A DNA stretch of 64,000 bases from Oscillospiraceae bacterium (GCA_902786615.1 CADADE010000017.1:12980-76979), one strand, 5' to 3'. Shown: positions 51,946-61,345, counted from the stretch's first letter. Numbers and translations are program-made. Notes: generated by a model from the sequence alone, not told the origin.

Positions 51946-53259
51946 TCAGTACGCGATGATCCCGTCCAGGCCGTAGTACTTCGCCATGTAAACGTTCGGC
52001 CAGTCGCCGGGATCGTCCGGGTTGAGATAGGCAAGACCCTCCAGCGCGCTGTAGGAGGTCTCGGCATAGGGGCGGTAGAGCTCCACGACCCGCTCGCCCC
52101 GGGCTGCGCAGGCGGCAAGAAATTCTTCGTTGTACTGCAAAAGCGCGTGCGTGCGGCGAATATCCCGCACACCGACTGCGAGCTTCCAGACCGTTACCGC
52201 AAGGCAGAGCGCGCAGAGGACAGCAAGCATGCGCCGATGCTCCGTCTCCCAAAGCGGGACGAAGAGCAGGGCGTTTGCCGTGAGCAGCAGAATGAGGCCG
52301 ATATAGGTGCTGCGCCCCGCGGTGTACATGGCGAAGGTCAGCACGAAATGCCCCGCGAGAGAGCCGAAGACATACACCAGCGACAAAAGCCGCAGTCTCC
52401 GCTCCACGCCCTTTTTCAGGGCAAGCAAGTAGAACAGGGCGAAGCTCCCGATCAGCGGCCAGAAGCGGAGATAATACCCGGCGTTTTCCAGAAAGTTTGC
52501 AAAGAGCACGGACAGGCGCATTTCGGCGGATTTGTTCACGCTCTCCGCCGGGGCCAGCATCATGTAAAAAAAGCCCGCCAGCATGAGAAGAAGCGACAGC
52601 AGCGTCCAGCGCGGGGGAGTGCGCTTCTGCTCAAGCCGGAGAAGCAGCAGAAACAGCAGCGCCATCGCCACCATGGCGACCGTGCCGTTCTCGCTGTACG
52701 CCCCGACGAAAAAGGAGAAGGGAAGCAGCGCGATCCGAACGCCGCGGGAAGGGCTTTTCCCCGTGCAGAATTCCCGCGCCCAGGGGAGCAGCCACACAAG
52801 GCACAGCACCCCGCACCAGAGATAGTTGATCGACCCCGTGAGCCACAGGAACACCTGCCCGAAATCCGGCTGCAAAAGCCAGAGACAGCCGAAAATACTC
52901 GTCAGGAGCAGGGCGTTTGGCCTTGCATCCCGCCCGGCGCTGTATCCGATCAGCCAGATGAGCAGGGTGAAGAGCGCGGCGTTTATAAGATCGAAGACGA
53001 GCTTCGGCAGCAGCAGGAAAAGCTGCACCAGAAAATGCGGCGCCACGCGACCGTTCATCGTGAGCCTGTGCGCCGCCATGGAGGGGAAGATCTGCAGAAC
53101 CGACGTGATGCGGCTGTTGTCGGCGTAGCTGAAGCAGTAGCGGTAATCGTCCGCAATGAGATCCGTCACATGCGTGCAGTAAAAGGCCAGCAGGAAGATC
53201 CCCGCGAGAACAAGCCCCGCCGCCGTGCGGGAGCGGTTGAAGCGTTCCAGTTTCTCCAT
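51946..53259 (-). CDS. polytopic membrane protein, DUF6056-like
   Basis: 437 residues with about ten membrane segments; after the first, the extracytoplasmic DDYRYCFSYAD and RLTMNGRVAPHF (conserved Asp-Asp and Asn-Gly-Arg) recall DUF6056 proteins and GT-C glycosyltransferases. A role in attaching wall or surface sugars is inference. Part of the leftward envelope operon. Confidence 0.7.
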   Translation of the reverse strand: MEKLERFNRSRTAAGLVLAGIFLLAFYCTHVTDLIADDYRYCFSYADNSRITSVLQIFPSMAAHRLTMNGRVAPHFLVQLFLLLPKLVFDLINAALFTLLIWLIGYSAGRDARPNALLLTSIFGCLWLLQPDFGQVFLWLTGSINYLWCGVLCLVWLLPWAREFCTGKSPSRGVRIALLPFSFFVGAYSENGTVAMVAMALLFLLLLRLEQKRTPPRWTLLSLLLMLAGFFYMMLAPAESVNKSAEMRLSVLFANFLENAGYYLRFWPLIGSFALFYLLALKKGVERRLRLLSLVYVFGSLAGHFVLTFAMYTAGRSTYIGLILLLTANALLFVPLWETEHRRMLAVLCALCLAVTVWKLAVGVRDIRRTHALLQYNEEFLAACAARGERVVELYRPYAETSYSALEGLAYLNPDDPGDWPNVYMAKYYGLDGIIAY

Positions 53260-53269
53260 GCCGCGCCCC

Positions 53270-53998
53270 TCAGTTTCCGAAGACCCAGAGATGGGTCACG
53301 CCGAAGGCCTCGCGGATGAAGTAGTTGAGCATCACGAAGAAATAGCCCCACGGGGCGGCGACGCCCGCCGCGTCGCTCACGCCGAGGCTTTTCGCCATGA
53401 GCTTTGCCCGGTAGAGATGGTAAGCGCTCGACACGATGGCGACATGGCCCTGCGGCTCGTCCCCGCGCGCGCGGATGATGTCAAAGGAATTTTGCAGGTT
53501 TTCCATGGTGGAGGTGGCCTTCGGCTCCATGATGATGCGCTCGGGCGCGACGCCATGGGCGATGAGCCAGTCGTGCATGGCCTGGGCCTCGGTGATCTTC
53601 TCGCCCTTGCCCATGCCGCCGGAGACGATGGCGATGGTTTTGGGATGCTCGTTTAAGTATTGGAGCGCCCCCTCAAGCCGCCGCACCAGGGTCAGCGAGG
53701 GCTGATCCTGATACACCGCCGCGCCCAGCACGATGAGATAATCCCGGCCCGCGTCCCGATCGGTGCGGGCGTTTTTGATGATGAAATACTCCACAAAGCA
53801 GAAGTAGGCAAGCCCGACGCACACCAGCGCGACCACGACCTTCCAGAGCGCCGGGGGAAAGTAATGGTGCATCACCAGCAGCGCCGCGATAAAGAACAGA
53901 AGATAGCCCCACCAGGCGTAGCCGCGCAGGGCAAAGCGCAGGAAAAGCCCCACGCCCGTCAGGCCCGCGGCCCACACGGCCCAAAGATTTTTTTTCAT
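53270..53998 (-). CDS. YdcF/ElyC-type DUF218 protein
   Basis: 242 residues: three to four N-terminal membrane segments, then DYLIVLGAAVYQDQPSLTLV, VSGGMGKGEKITEAQAMHDW, EPKATSTMENLQNS, IVSSAYHLYRA and a last hydrophobic helix. Second DUF218 protein in the operon. Its start overlaps the ABC-F stop by four bases. Confidence 0.82.
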   Translation of the reverse strand: MKKNLWAVWAAGLTGVGLFLRFALRGYAWWGYLLFFIAALLVMHHYFPPALWKVVVALVCVGLAYFCFVEYFIIKNARTDRDAGRDYLIVLGAAVYQDQPSLTLVRRLEGALQYLNEHPKTIAIVSGGMGKGEKITEAQAMHDWLIAHGVAPERIIMEPKATSTMENLQNSFDIIRARGDEPQGHVAIVSSAYHLYRAKLMAKSLGVSDAAGVAAPWGYFFVMLNYFIREAFGVTHLWVFGN

Positions 53999-55872
53999 GC
54001 GTTTAGTTCCTCCCAGCGCTCGTAAAGCTCCGCGAGCGCGGTTTCCAGCTCGTCCTTCTCGGCCTGGATTTCCATGAGCTTCTGATAGTCGCTGCCGTAT
54101 TGCTCGGCGAGACTGTCCAGCTCCGCGATTTTCTCCTCCTGCCGGGCGATCTCCCGCTCGAGGCGGGCGATGGCCTTGTCGTTGTTTTTGGGGCGCTCGC
54201 TCCTCGGCTTCTTCTCCTTCGGCTGCTCGCGCTCCTTCTGCTTTTCGATCTGCGTGACAAGCTCCTGCCGCTCCCGCCAGGCGCGAAATTCTTGATACCC
54301 GCCGCGAAAATCGGTGATCTGCCCGCCGCGCAGCTCCCAGACGCGCGTGGCAAATTTGTCAATGAAGTAGCGATCGTGCGACACGAAAAGCAGCGTCTGC
54401 TCGTAATCGGCCAGCGCGTCCTCCATCCACTCGCGGCTTGCAATGTCGAGGTGGTTGGTCGGCTCGTCGAGGATGAGAAGGTTGATGTCTCCGCCCATTA
54501 GCATGCACAGGCGCAGGCGGCTCTTCTCACCGCCGGAGAGCGCCCCCACCGGGGTCAGCACGTCCTCGCCCCGGAAGCCGAAGGCGGCGAGGCGGTCGCG
54601 CGCCTCCTGCGGCTGACAGCGGCAGTCGTAGAGCATCGTGTCCAGGGCGGAGCGCGCTTCATTGGTAAAGCCGACGTGCTGCGGCAGATAGGCCGTGCGC
54701 ACGGTGGGGCCGAGATAGAGCCAGCCCTTGTCCGGCTTTTCGAGGTTCATGATCATCTTGACGAGAGTGGACTTGCCCGTGCCGTTGTCGCCGATGAGGG
54801 CGATGCGCTCCCCGCCGGTCACCAGCATGTCGAGGCCGGAAAACAGCACCCGCTCGCCGTAGCGCTTTTCCAGCCCGTCGATGACCAGCACCTCGTCGCC
54901 CACAAATTCGCGCTCCTTAAACTTCACGTTCAGCTTGCGCTGCTCCTTCGGCTTTTCGCTGTGGCTGAGCTTTTCGATGCGCTTTTCCATGGAGAAGGCG
55001 CGCTTGTGCAGCTTGTCGTTGCCCATGAAGGCCCAGAGATGCATCTGCTCGGCCGCGCGGGTGAGCTGGTCGATCTTCGCCTGATCCTTTTCGTATTTCT
55101 TGAGCTTCTCTTCAAAGCGGTGCTGCCGTTCCTCCACATAAAAGCTGTAGTTGCCGCTGTAAAATTCCGCCTTGCCCTCGTTGATTTCGATGCAGCGCTG
55201 TACCACCTTGTCGAGGAAAAAGCGGTCGTGGGAGATGGCGAGGACGGTGCCCTTGAAGTGCAGCAGATACTCCTCCAGCCATTCCGTGGCCCGCAGGTCC
55301 AGATGGTTGGTCGGCTCGTCGAGCAGGAGGATGTCGGTGTTCTCCAAGATCAGACGGGCGAGGTTCACGCGCGTCTTCTCCCCGCCGGAGAGTGAGTCGA
55401 ACTCCTGCGCCAGCATCTGCGGCGGGATGTCCAGACCGTTGGCGACGCGCGCGCGGTCCACGTCCATCTCGTAACCGCCGAGACGGCGGAAGTCCTCCTG
55501 CAGACGGTCGTATTCATGCAGCAGGGCGGGGGACTGGTCGCGCTCCATGCGCTCGGCCAGCTCCTCCATGCGCTCACTGATCCGGTACAGACGGCGGTGC
55601 GCGTCCTTGAGGACCATTTCGGTGGTCCAACCCTCAGGATAGACGGGGATCTGGGAGATGAGGCCGAGGCGCTTTCCGGGCGCGATGGCAATGTCGCCCT
55701 CGTCCGGGCGCACTTCGCCCGTCAGGATGCGAAAGAGCGTCGTCTTCCCGCAGCCGTTGTGGCCCAGGATGCCGACCCGCTCCCCGGCGGTGACGGTGAA
55801 GGAGAGCCCGTCCAGGACGTTTCTCCCGATCTCAAAGGATTTGATCAGATTACTGACGGATAAATCGGTCAT
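53995..55872 (-). CDS. ABC-F ATPase
   Basis: 625 residues with two nucleotide-binding domains: Walker A GHNGCGKTT (about 36) and GDNGTGKST (about 362), signature LSGGEKTR and LSGGEKSR, Walker B LLLDEPTNHLDL and LILDEPTNHLDI. A charged linker (about 230-300) and a C-terminal coiled coil (about 555-625) are present. There are no membrane segments: ABC-F proteins act on ribosomes. Closest in layout to Uup/YdiF-type. Confidence 0.93.
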   Translation of the reverse strand: MTDLSVSNLIKSFEIGRNVLDGLSFTVTAGERVGILGHNGCGKTTLFRILTGEVRPDEGDIAIAPGKRLGLISQIPVYPEGWTTEMVLKDAHRRLYRISERMEELAERMERDQSPALLHEYDRLQEDFRRLGGYEMDVDRARVANGLDIPPQMLAQEFDSLSGGEKTRVNLARLILENTDILLLDEPTNHLDLRATEWLEEYLLHFKGTVLAISHDRFFLDKVVQRCIEINEGKAEFYSGNYSFYVEERQHRFEEKLKKYEKDQAKIDQLTRAAEQMHLWAFMGNDKLHKRAFSMEKRIEKLSHSEKPKEQRKLNVKFKEREFVGDEVLVIDGLEKRYGERVLFSGLDMLVTGGERIALIGDNGTGKSTLVKMIMNLEKPDKGWLYLGPTVRTAYLPQHVGFTNEARSALDTMLYDCRCQPQEARDRLAAFGFRGEDVLTPVGALSGGEKSRLRLCMLMGGDINLLILDEPTNHLDIASREWMEDALADYEQTLLFVSHDRYFIDKFATRVWELRGGQITDFRGGYQEFRAWRERQELVTQIEKQKEREQPKEKKPRSERPKNNDKAIARLEREIARQEEKIAELDSLAEQYGSDYQKLMEIQAEKDELETALAELYERWEELNA

Positions 55873-55884
55873 AGGTTTAATTCC

Positions 55885-57198
55885 TTACATATTCTTCACG
55901 GCCCATTGCAGCACTTCGTTTGTGATGCGCCCGGCCTTGCTCAGGCCGAAGCCGCCGCGCTCCACGAGCGTGACAAAGGCGTAGGGGTGCTCTTCATCGT
56001 CCAGAAAGCCCACGAACCAGGAGTTATCCGGGATACCCTCGCCAAGCTCCGCCGTGCCGGTCTTGGCGCAGATGGGAAGCCCGGGGAAGTTCACGTCGGC
56101 CTCGTAATGGGTGACGGCGTTGTTGCGCATCAGAGCCTTGAGACGCTCCGCTGTGGCGGGGTTCACAAGCTCCGTGACCTCCGCCGCCTCTCCCGGGAGA
56201 AAGTGCGGCTCGATGAGTCTGCCGCCGTTTGCGATCGCGCAGAGAAAGCGCAGCATCGAATAGGGGACCACAAGGTCGGTGGACTGGCCGATACCCGACC
56301 AGCCCGTCTCCGGATCGCCCACAAATTCAAGGGGATAGCTGCCCTTCGCGGTGGGGATGCCGTCCAGACTGTGCTTGTCCAGAAAGCCGTATTTGCGCAC
56401 ATAGTCGATCATGGTGTTCTGCCCCAGGGAAACCGCGATCTGCGCAAAGGCGATGTTGCAGGAGTTGGCGAGGGCCTGCTCAAAGTTCTGCGTGTAGTGA
56501 TCCGCCACGCAGTGGAAGGGCACGCCCGCAATCTTGAATTCCTCCTCGCAGTACCAGCTTTTTTTGTCGATGTCGGGGATGCGCTCGATGGCCGCGGCTG
56601 CGGTGATGAGCTTGAAGATGGAGCCCGGCGTGAAGGCGGCGGAGATGCAGCGGTTGATGAACGCGCCGTCGCGCTGCTCGCCGTTGGTGTCCAGCGGGTC
56701 GACCGAGGGGGTGGACACCATGCCCAGCATCTCCCCGGTGCGGTAGTTGCACACCAGCATGCAGCCGCTGGCCCACTCCCCGATGGCGGTATAGATCTGG
56801 TTGTTGAGCCGCGCGTCGTAGGTCAGCTCCAGCTGCGTGTCCGACGCCACATGGGTCGTGCCGGTCAGGAGACTAAAGCCGTGCACGTCGTCCCACAGGC
56901 GCGAGAGAATACCGGTCCCCGTGCGGCCCCAGTAGTCGCCCGTGATGTGGTAGTTTGCCGCGCGCGTGATGCGGTCGGGGGAATAGACATTGTGCGTCTC
57001 GTCAAAATAGGCGAGGGTGATGCCGTTTCTATCCACGATATGCCCGGTGGAGCCGGAGTTTGCCCGGGAGAAGTAGAGGGCCCAGTCCTTGCCGTGGGCG
57101 ATGTAGCGCGTGAGATAGACGCCCATCCCGCAGATCACCAGGGCGACCAGCAGCAGCACCGAAAAGGCGCGGTTCGTTATTTTTCTCGTGGCTGCCAC
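55885..57198 (-). CDS. class B penicillin-binding protein (PbpA-like transpeptidase)
   Basis: 437 residues: one membrane anchor (FSVLLLVALVICGMGVYL), short N-terminal region (GSTGHIVDRNGITLAYFD), then a transpeptidase domain with PGSIFKLI (SxxK), NSCNIAF (SxN) and AKTGTAE (KTG). It lacks the large pedestal of PBP2/PBP3. It pairs with the SEDS protein whose gene overlaps it upstream. Confidence 0.92.
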   Translation of the reverse strand: MAATRKITNRAFSVLLLVALVICGMGVYLTRYIAHGKDWALYFSRANSGSTGHIVDRNGITLAYFDETHNVYSPDRITRAANYHITGDYWGRTGTGILSRLWDDVHGFSLLTGTTHVASDTQLELTYDARLNNQIYTAIGEWASGCMLVCNYRTGEMLGMVSTPSVDPLDTNGEQRDGAFINRCISAAFTPGSIFKLITAAAAIERIPDIDKKSWYCEEEFKIAGVPFHCVADHYTQNFEQALANSCNIAFAQIAVSLGQNTMIDYVRKYGFLDKHSLDGIPTAKGSYPLEFVGDPETGWSGIGQSTDLVVPYSMLRFLCAIANGGRLIEPHFLPGEAAEVTELVNPATAERLKALMRNNAVTHYEADVNFPGLPICAKTGTAELGEGIPDNSWFVGFLDDEEHPYAFVTLVERGGFGLSKAGRITNEVLQWAVKNM

Positions 57199-58907
57199 AC
57201 CTCCCAGTCGGAAAGATCCTCCTCCCCGTCCGAGTCCTGCGAGGCGGCGCGGACGGCGAAGCTCGCGTCCCGGCGGTTGTCGGCGCTCTTGATAAAGGCC
57301 ATCAGCATCCAGCAGCTTAAAAGCGAGGTGCCGCCGCGCGAGACGAAGGGAAAGGTAACGCCCGTGAAGGGCAGAATGTCAAGCGAGCCGAACACGTTCA
57401 TGGCAAGCTGCGTGAGCAGCATGCTCATGGCGGCGCAGGCCGCGATGGAGTAGTAGGCCGAGCGCCCGTGGCGCGCGCTGCGCACGGCGAAGAGAGCCAG
57501 CACGAGCATCGCGGCGACCATGATGACGCCGATGATGAGTCCCTGCTCCTCGCACACCATGGCGAAGACCATGTCGGTGTTCGCCGCCACCACATCCTTG
57601 AGCCAGCCCGCGCCCGCGCCCTTGCCGTAGAGGCCGCCGGCAGCGGCGGCGGACATGGCCCTGGTCTGCTGGAAGCCCGCGCCGTACACATCCTCCCACA
57701 CATGGCCCCAGGTGGAAAAGCGCCGGGCGACATAGGGCCGGATGCACACGGCGAGAAAGGCCGCCATCGCGGCGCCCGTTATGGCGAGCAGCACCGTGGC
57801 AAACGAGCCGGAGCGCAGATACGAGATCACAAGGAAGGTGACAAAGAAGATCAGCGCCGTGCCGAAGTCGCCGATCAGGGCGAGCGACGCCACGCAGAAG
57901 GCCGAGAACGTGATGAAGGTGGTGAGGTTGTTTCTGCGAAAGAGCCTCTCAAGCGTGGAGGCGCCCACGTAGATATACCCGACTTTGACAAGCTCCGAGG
58001 GCTGAATGGTCAGCCCGCCGATGTTCAGCCAGTTTCGCGCGCCGAGCACCGCGTCGCTGAAAATCATGTTGGCGACGATCAGCAGGATCGAGCCCATCAC
58101 CACCGTCGAGCGGGCGGACATGGTGCGCTCCAGATCCCGCAGCCAGAGACCGAGCAGCGCAAACAGCACGACCGCCGCAATGGTGAGCAGCAGCTGCTTG
58201 AGCATGTCGTTCGGCACCGAGGAGGCCGCGACGGACATGCCGATGCTGGTGAGATAAAAGGCCAGGGTCTCGATTTCAAAGCCGGATTTGTTCAGAAAGC
58301 GCATGAAGAAATAGCAGGCCCAGTCCAGCGCCATGAGCGCGAGAAAGGCCAGGGCCACGGCGGGCAGATTCTCCTGCCGCGGGGTCATGGCGTGCTGGAA
58401 GAGCAGCGTGAGCTGAAAGAGTGTGAGCAGGCACATCGTCCCCGCCGGGGAGACGCCGTGGCCCGCGGCGGTGCGCTTGGAATCCATCTTCTCCCGCTTT
58501 TCCGGCGTGACGGCGCGAAAGCGCACCCTCTCGCCGCCGAGATTGATGACCGCCCCGGTATCCACCGAGAGCCCCTCGCCGCCGGCCCTGTCGTTCTTGA
58601 TCCAGACGCCGCCTTTTGAGAGAATGTCGTAGACCCGCCAGCGCCCGTTGCCGCCGCGCCGCAGCACGGCGTGGGTGCGGCTCACGCCGGGGGCGAGGAT
58701 GCGCACGTCCGCGCTCAGGGAGCGGCCGATCAGGTTTTCCCAGTGGGTGAGGGGATAGCTCTGCCCCTCCGCCGTGAGGTAGCCCCAGATTTCCGGCTCG
58801 AAACGCTCCGACAGCAGCGAACGGATGCACCGCAGCAGCAGCGCGATGGATACGATGATGAGCACGTATTTGCTCAATGCCATGGAATAATCGGCAAGCC
58901 CGCCCAC
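57177..58907 (-). CDS. FHA-domain SEDS peptidoglycan polymerase (FtsW/RodA/SpoVE type)
   Basis: 576 residues. One N-terminal membrane segment, an FHA domain (about 50-135: LIGRSLSADVRI, GVSRTHAVLRR with the Ser-Arg-x-His core, SKGGVWIK), then about ten membrane segments with the SEDS motifs ARNWLNIGGLTIQPSELVKV, IGDFGTALIFF and PFVSRGGTSLLS. The catalytic Asp equivalent lies in GDFG. I start at GTG 58907, seven bases after AAGGAGG; ATG 58931 has no such site. FHA reads phospho-Thr, suggesting control by a Ser/Thr kinase. Confidence 0.9.
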   Translation of the reverse strand: MGGLADYSMALSKYVLIIVSIALLLRCIRSLLSERFEPEIWGYLTAEGQSYPLTHWENLIGRSLSADVRILAPGVSRTHAVLRRGGNGRWRVYDILSKGGVWIKNDRAGGEGLSVDTGAVINLGGERVRFRAVTPEKREKMDSKRTAAGHGVSPAGTMCLLTLFQLTLLFQHAMTPRQENLPAVALAFLALMALDWACYFFMRFLNKSGFEIETLAFYLTSIGMSVAASSVPNDMLKQLLLTIAAVVLFALLGLWLRDLERTMSARSTVVMGSILLIVANMIFSDAVLGARNWLNIGGLTIQPSELVKVGYIYVGASTLERLFRRNNLTTFITFSAFCVASLALIGDFGTALIFFVTFLVISYLRSGSFATVLLAITGAAMAAFLAVCIRPYVARRFSTWGHVWEDVYGAGFQQTRAMSAAAAGGLYGKGAGAGWLKDVVAANTDMVFAMVCEEQGLIIGVIMVAAMLVLALFAVRSARHGRSAYYSIAACAAMSMLLTQLAMNVFGSLDILPFTGVTFPFVSRGGTSLLSCWMLMAFIKSADNRRDASFAVRAASQDSDGEEDLSDWEVWQPREK

Positions 58908-58931
58908 CGGGACACCTCCTTTCCGTTTCAT

Positions 58932-59142
58932 GCCTCCCCCAGCCGCGCACGCGGCGTTTGGGGGAGGGAAACCGTTTCAGCATGCTTCTTGCCTCCCCCA
59001 GCCGCGCACGCGGCGTCTCGGGGGGAGGTGCCCCGAAGGGGCGGAGAGGGGGATGTCTTGCAACCAGCTTGGGTGCAGTCGTGGCCCCTCTCAGTCACCA
59101 GTGTGCGCACTGGTGACAGCTCCCCCCGGCGGGGGGAGCCAA
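58932..59142. repeat. compound GC-rich palindromic repeat cluster
   Basis: Two copies of GCCTCCCCCAGCCGCGCACG (58932 and 58991), then a region with CCCCTCTCAGTCACCAGTGT and a dyad around GTGCGCAC ending ACAGCTCCCCCC/GGGGGGAGCC. The right half is an inverted relative of the MITE-like repeat at 42115. No gene. Confidence 0.7.
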
Positions 59143-59173
59143 GTCATCGTATTATATCACAACAAGCCCCGTA

Positions 59174-59202
59174 TTGACAACCGTGGACAAGTCAACTAAA
59201 AT
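59174..59202 (+). promoter_or_regulatory. promoter with near-leaderless spacing
   Basis: TTGACA (59174-59179), 17 bp, TAAAAT (59197-59202). The ATG of the next gene is only seven bases after the -10 box, where transcription should begin. Confidence 0.7.
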
Positions 59203-59209
59203 AGAGCGC

Positions 59210-59566
59210 ATGAAAAAGAAAAGCATACTCTGGGGCCTGCTGCTGGCGCTGATCGTCGTGGCGGGGCTCCTGCTATACGGAAAGCTCGGTCGGGGCGAGG
59301 GGATGATCGCGGTCGTCTCTGTCAACGGAGAGGTCCTTGAAAGGATCGACCTCTCAAAAGTCAGGGAGGAATACGATCTGGACGTCGCCACCGAATTCGG
59401 GCGCAATGTTGTCCATGTGGAGCCGGGGGCCATCTCCGTCACGCATGCCGACTGCCCGGATCATATCTGCATCATGCAGGGCAAGCTCAGCGGCAGCGGC
59501 ATTCCCATTATCTGCATGCCGAACCGGCTCGTCATCTCCATAGAGGGGGGCGACCTTGATGGCTAA
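59210..59566 (+). CDS. NusG domain II-type exported small protein
   Basis: 118 residues: one N-terminal membrane anchor (ILWGLLLALIVVAGLLLYG) and a beta domain with VVHVEPGAISVTHADCPDHI, CIMQGKLSGSG and CMPNRLVI. This is the stand-alone NusG-II family, usually next to Gx-transporter and ApbE/Rnf-type genes. No ribosome site precedes ATG 59210. It overlaps the next gene. Confidence 0.85.
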   Translation: MKKKSILWGLLLALIVVAGLLLYGKLGRGEGMIAVVSVNGEVLERIDLSKVREEYDLDVATEFGRNVVHVEPGAISVTHADCPDHICIMQGKLSGSGIPIICMPNRLVISIEGGDLDG

Positions 59567-60059
59567 AACCAGAAGGCTTGCCCTGATGGCGCTTTTGACG
59601 GCCATCGCCCTCACGATCTTCGTGATCGAAAACCAGATCCCCGCGCCCGTCCCGGTGCCGGGGGTGAAGCTCGGCCTTGCCAATATCATCACGCTCATCG
59701 CCATGAAGCTTCTCGGGAAGAAGGAGGCGGGGGCGATCCTTTTGGTGCGCATCCTGATGGGGGCCATGTTCGCGGGCAGCCCCTCGACGCTTCTCTTCAG
59801 CGCGGCGGGCGGCGCGCTTGCCTATCTCGTGATGTGTCTGACGCTGCGCTTTTTCGGGGAGAATCAGCTCTGGATCGTCTCGGCCCTCGCCGGTATCGCG
59901 CACAACGCCGGGCAGCTTCTGGCCTGCGTGCTCGTGGTGAAGACTCCGGGCGTGCTGGCCTACGGGCCTGTCCTCGCCGCCTCCGGCGTCGTGACCGGCG
60001 TCTTCACGGGCCTTGCCGCGCAGTATCTCTTAAAAGCGCTCAAAAAGGCAAAGCTATGA
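59559..60059 (+). CDS. Gx transporter family / HepS1-like membrane protein
   Basis: 166 residues with four to five membrane segments and the family signatures PAPVPVPGVKLGLANIITLI, GKKEAGAILLVRILMGAMFA and GIAHNAGQLL. Annotated variously as heptaprenyl diphosphate synthase component I or an ECF-type substrate component; the pairing with a NusG-II protein is typical. ATG 59559 follows GGGGGG. Confidence 0.85.
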   Translation: MAKTRRLALMALLTAIALTIFVIENQIPAPVPVPGVKLGLANIITLIAMKLLGKKEAGAILLVRILMGAMFAGSPSTLLFSAAGGALAYLVMCLTLRFFGENQLWIVSALAGIAHNAGQLLACVLVVKTPGVLAYGPVLAASGVVTGVFTGLAAQYLLKALKKAKL

Positions 60060-60096
60060 TCAAAAATAATTTTTTTATAAAAGAAAGGCAAAAACA

Positions 60097-60921
60097 ATGA
60101 GTGAATGCACACATGATTGCTCCAGCTGCGGCAAGGACTGTGCCGAGCGCACGGCGGAGAGCTTCCGCAAGAACCTGCGCGAGGGTGCAAGCGTCAAAAA
60201 GGTGATCGCCGTCGTCAGCGGCAAGGGCGGCGTCGGCAAGAGCCTCGTGACATGTCTGATGGCGTCCGAGATGCAGCGGCGCGGCTTCAACTGCGCGGTG
60301 CTGGACGCGGACATCACCGGCCCCTCCGTGCCGAAATCCTTCGGCGTACACCAGCACTGCATGGGAACCGACGAATATCTCTTCCCCGTCAGCACTCACA
60401 GCGGCATGCAGCTGATGAGCATGAACCTCATCCTTGAGGATGAGACCGAGCCCGTCGTCTGGCGCGGCCCCGTCATTGCCGGCGCTGTGACCCAGTTCTG
60501 GACGGACGTTCTCTGGCAGGATGTGGACTATATGTTTGTCGACATGCCTCCCGGAACGGGCGACGTGCCCCTGACCGTGTTCCAGTCCCTGCCGGTGGAC
60601 GGCATTGTGATCGTCACCACCCCGCAGGATCTGGTGGGCATGATCGTGGAGAAGGCCGTGCACATGGCGGAGCTGATGAAGATCCCCGTCATCGGCCTTG
60701 TGGAGAACATGAGCTATTTCAAATGCCCCGACTGCGGCAAGGAGCATGCCATCTTCGGCGAGAGCAAGGTGGAGGCCCTGGCAAAGCAGTACGGCATCGC
60801 GCACTGGGCGAGATTGCCCATCGACCCGGCCGTCACCGCCATGGTGGACGCGGGCGAGGTGGAGTCTGTCAGCGGAGAGCATATCAGCCCCATCGTGGAC
60901 GTGATCCAGAAGGAGGTCTGA
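60097..60921 (+). CDS. Mrp/NBP35-family Fe-S carrier ATPase
   Basis: 274 residues: N-terminal Cys motif CTHDCSSCGKDC, deviant Walker A SGKGGVGKS (about 41), DADITGPSVP, DMPPGTGDVPLT, and the C-terminal CxxC in FKCPDCGKEH. Mrp proteins assemble or transfer [4Fe-4S] clusters as dimers. It is followed two bases later by a NifX-like protein. Confidence 0.94.
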   Translation: MSECTHDCSSCGKDCAERTAESFRKNLREGASVKKVIAVVSGKGGVGKSLVTCLMASEMQRRGFNCAVLDADITGPSVPKSFGVHQHCMGTDEYLFPVSTHSGMQLMSMNLILEDETEPVVWRGPVIAGAVTQFWTDVLWQDVDYMFVDMPPGTGDVPLTVFQSLPVDGIVIVTTPQDLVGMIVEKAVHMAELMKIPVIGLVENMSYFKCPDCGKEHAIFGESKVEALAKQYGIAHWARLPIDPAVTAMVDAGEVESVSGEHISPIVDVIQKEV

Positions 60922-60922
60922 C

Positions 60923-61345
60923 ATGCGCATCGCGGTTGCCTATGACAACGGTCTGATCGGCGCGCACTTCGGCCACGCGGATACCTTTGCCATCTATGAT
61001 TTTGAGGATGCGGACGTGGCCCGCTGCACCAAGCGCCTTGTGCCCGTCGGGGAGCGCCATGGGCATCAGGACATGGCCGATCTCATGCGCGACGAGAAGG
61101 TGGACGCGGTCATCTCCGGCAACATGGGCGGGGAGGCCAAGGCCGCGCTTCTGAGCCTCGGCATCGTCCCGGTGGCGGGCTTTGAGGGCCCCGCGGATCT
61201 CGCGGCGGACCTGCTCGTGCTCGGCAGACTTCCCATCAACGGCGCGGACGCAGGCTTCGAAGGCGGCGGCTCCTGCGGCGGCTCCTGTTCCGGCTGCAGC
61301 GGCTGCGGCCCGGACTGCGACTGCGGCGGCTCCTGCGGCTGCTGA
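60923..61345 (+). CDS. NifB/NifX-like cofactor-binding protein with Cys-rich tail
   Basis: 140 residues. The first 105 match the dinitrogenase iron-molybdenum cofactor-binding family (RIAVAYDNGLIGAHFGHADT, DAVISGNMGGEAKAALLSLG). The last 30 residues are almost only Gly and Cys (GGSCGGSCSGCSGCGPDCDC), a probable cluster-binding tail. No nitrogenase genes are present, so a general Fe-S role with the Mrp protein is more likely. Confidence 0.88.
   Translation: MRIAVAYDNGLIGAHFGHADTFAIYDFEDADVARCTKRLVPVGERHGHQDMADLMRDEKVDAVISGNMGGEAKAALLSLGIVPVAGFEGPADLAADLLVLGRLPINGADAGFEGGGSCGGSCSGCSGCGPDCDCGGSCGC

Noticed and set aside
50962..53319. A 785-codon open frame on the plus strand
   Set aside because: Antisense to the DUF218 and membrane protein genes. 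Its composition (Arg/His/Gln-rich) is typical of a shadow frame.
60097..61345. Nitrogen-fixation gene cluster
   Set aside because: The NifX-like and Mrp proteins occur without any nitrogenase or NifB radical-SAM gene; a general Fe-S role is simpler.
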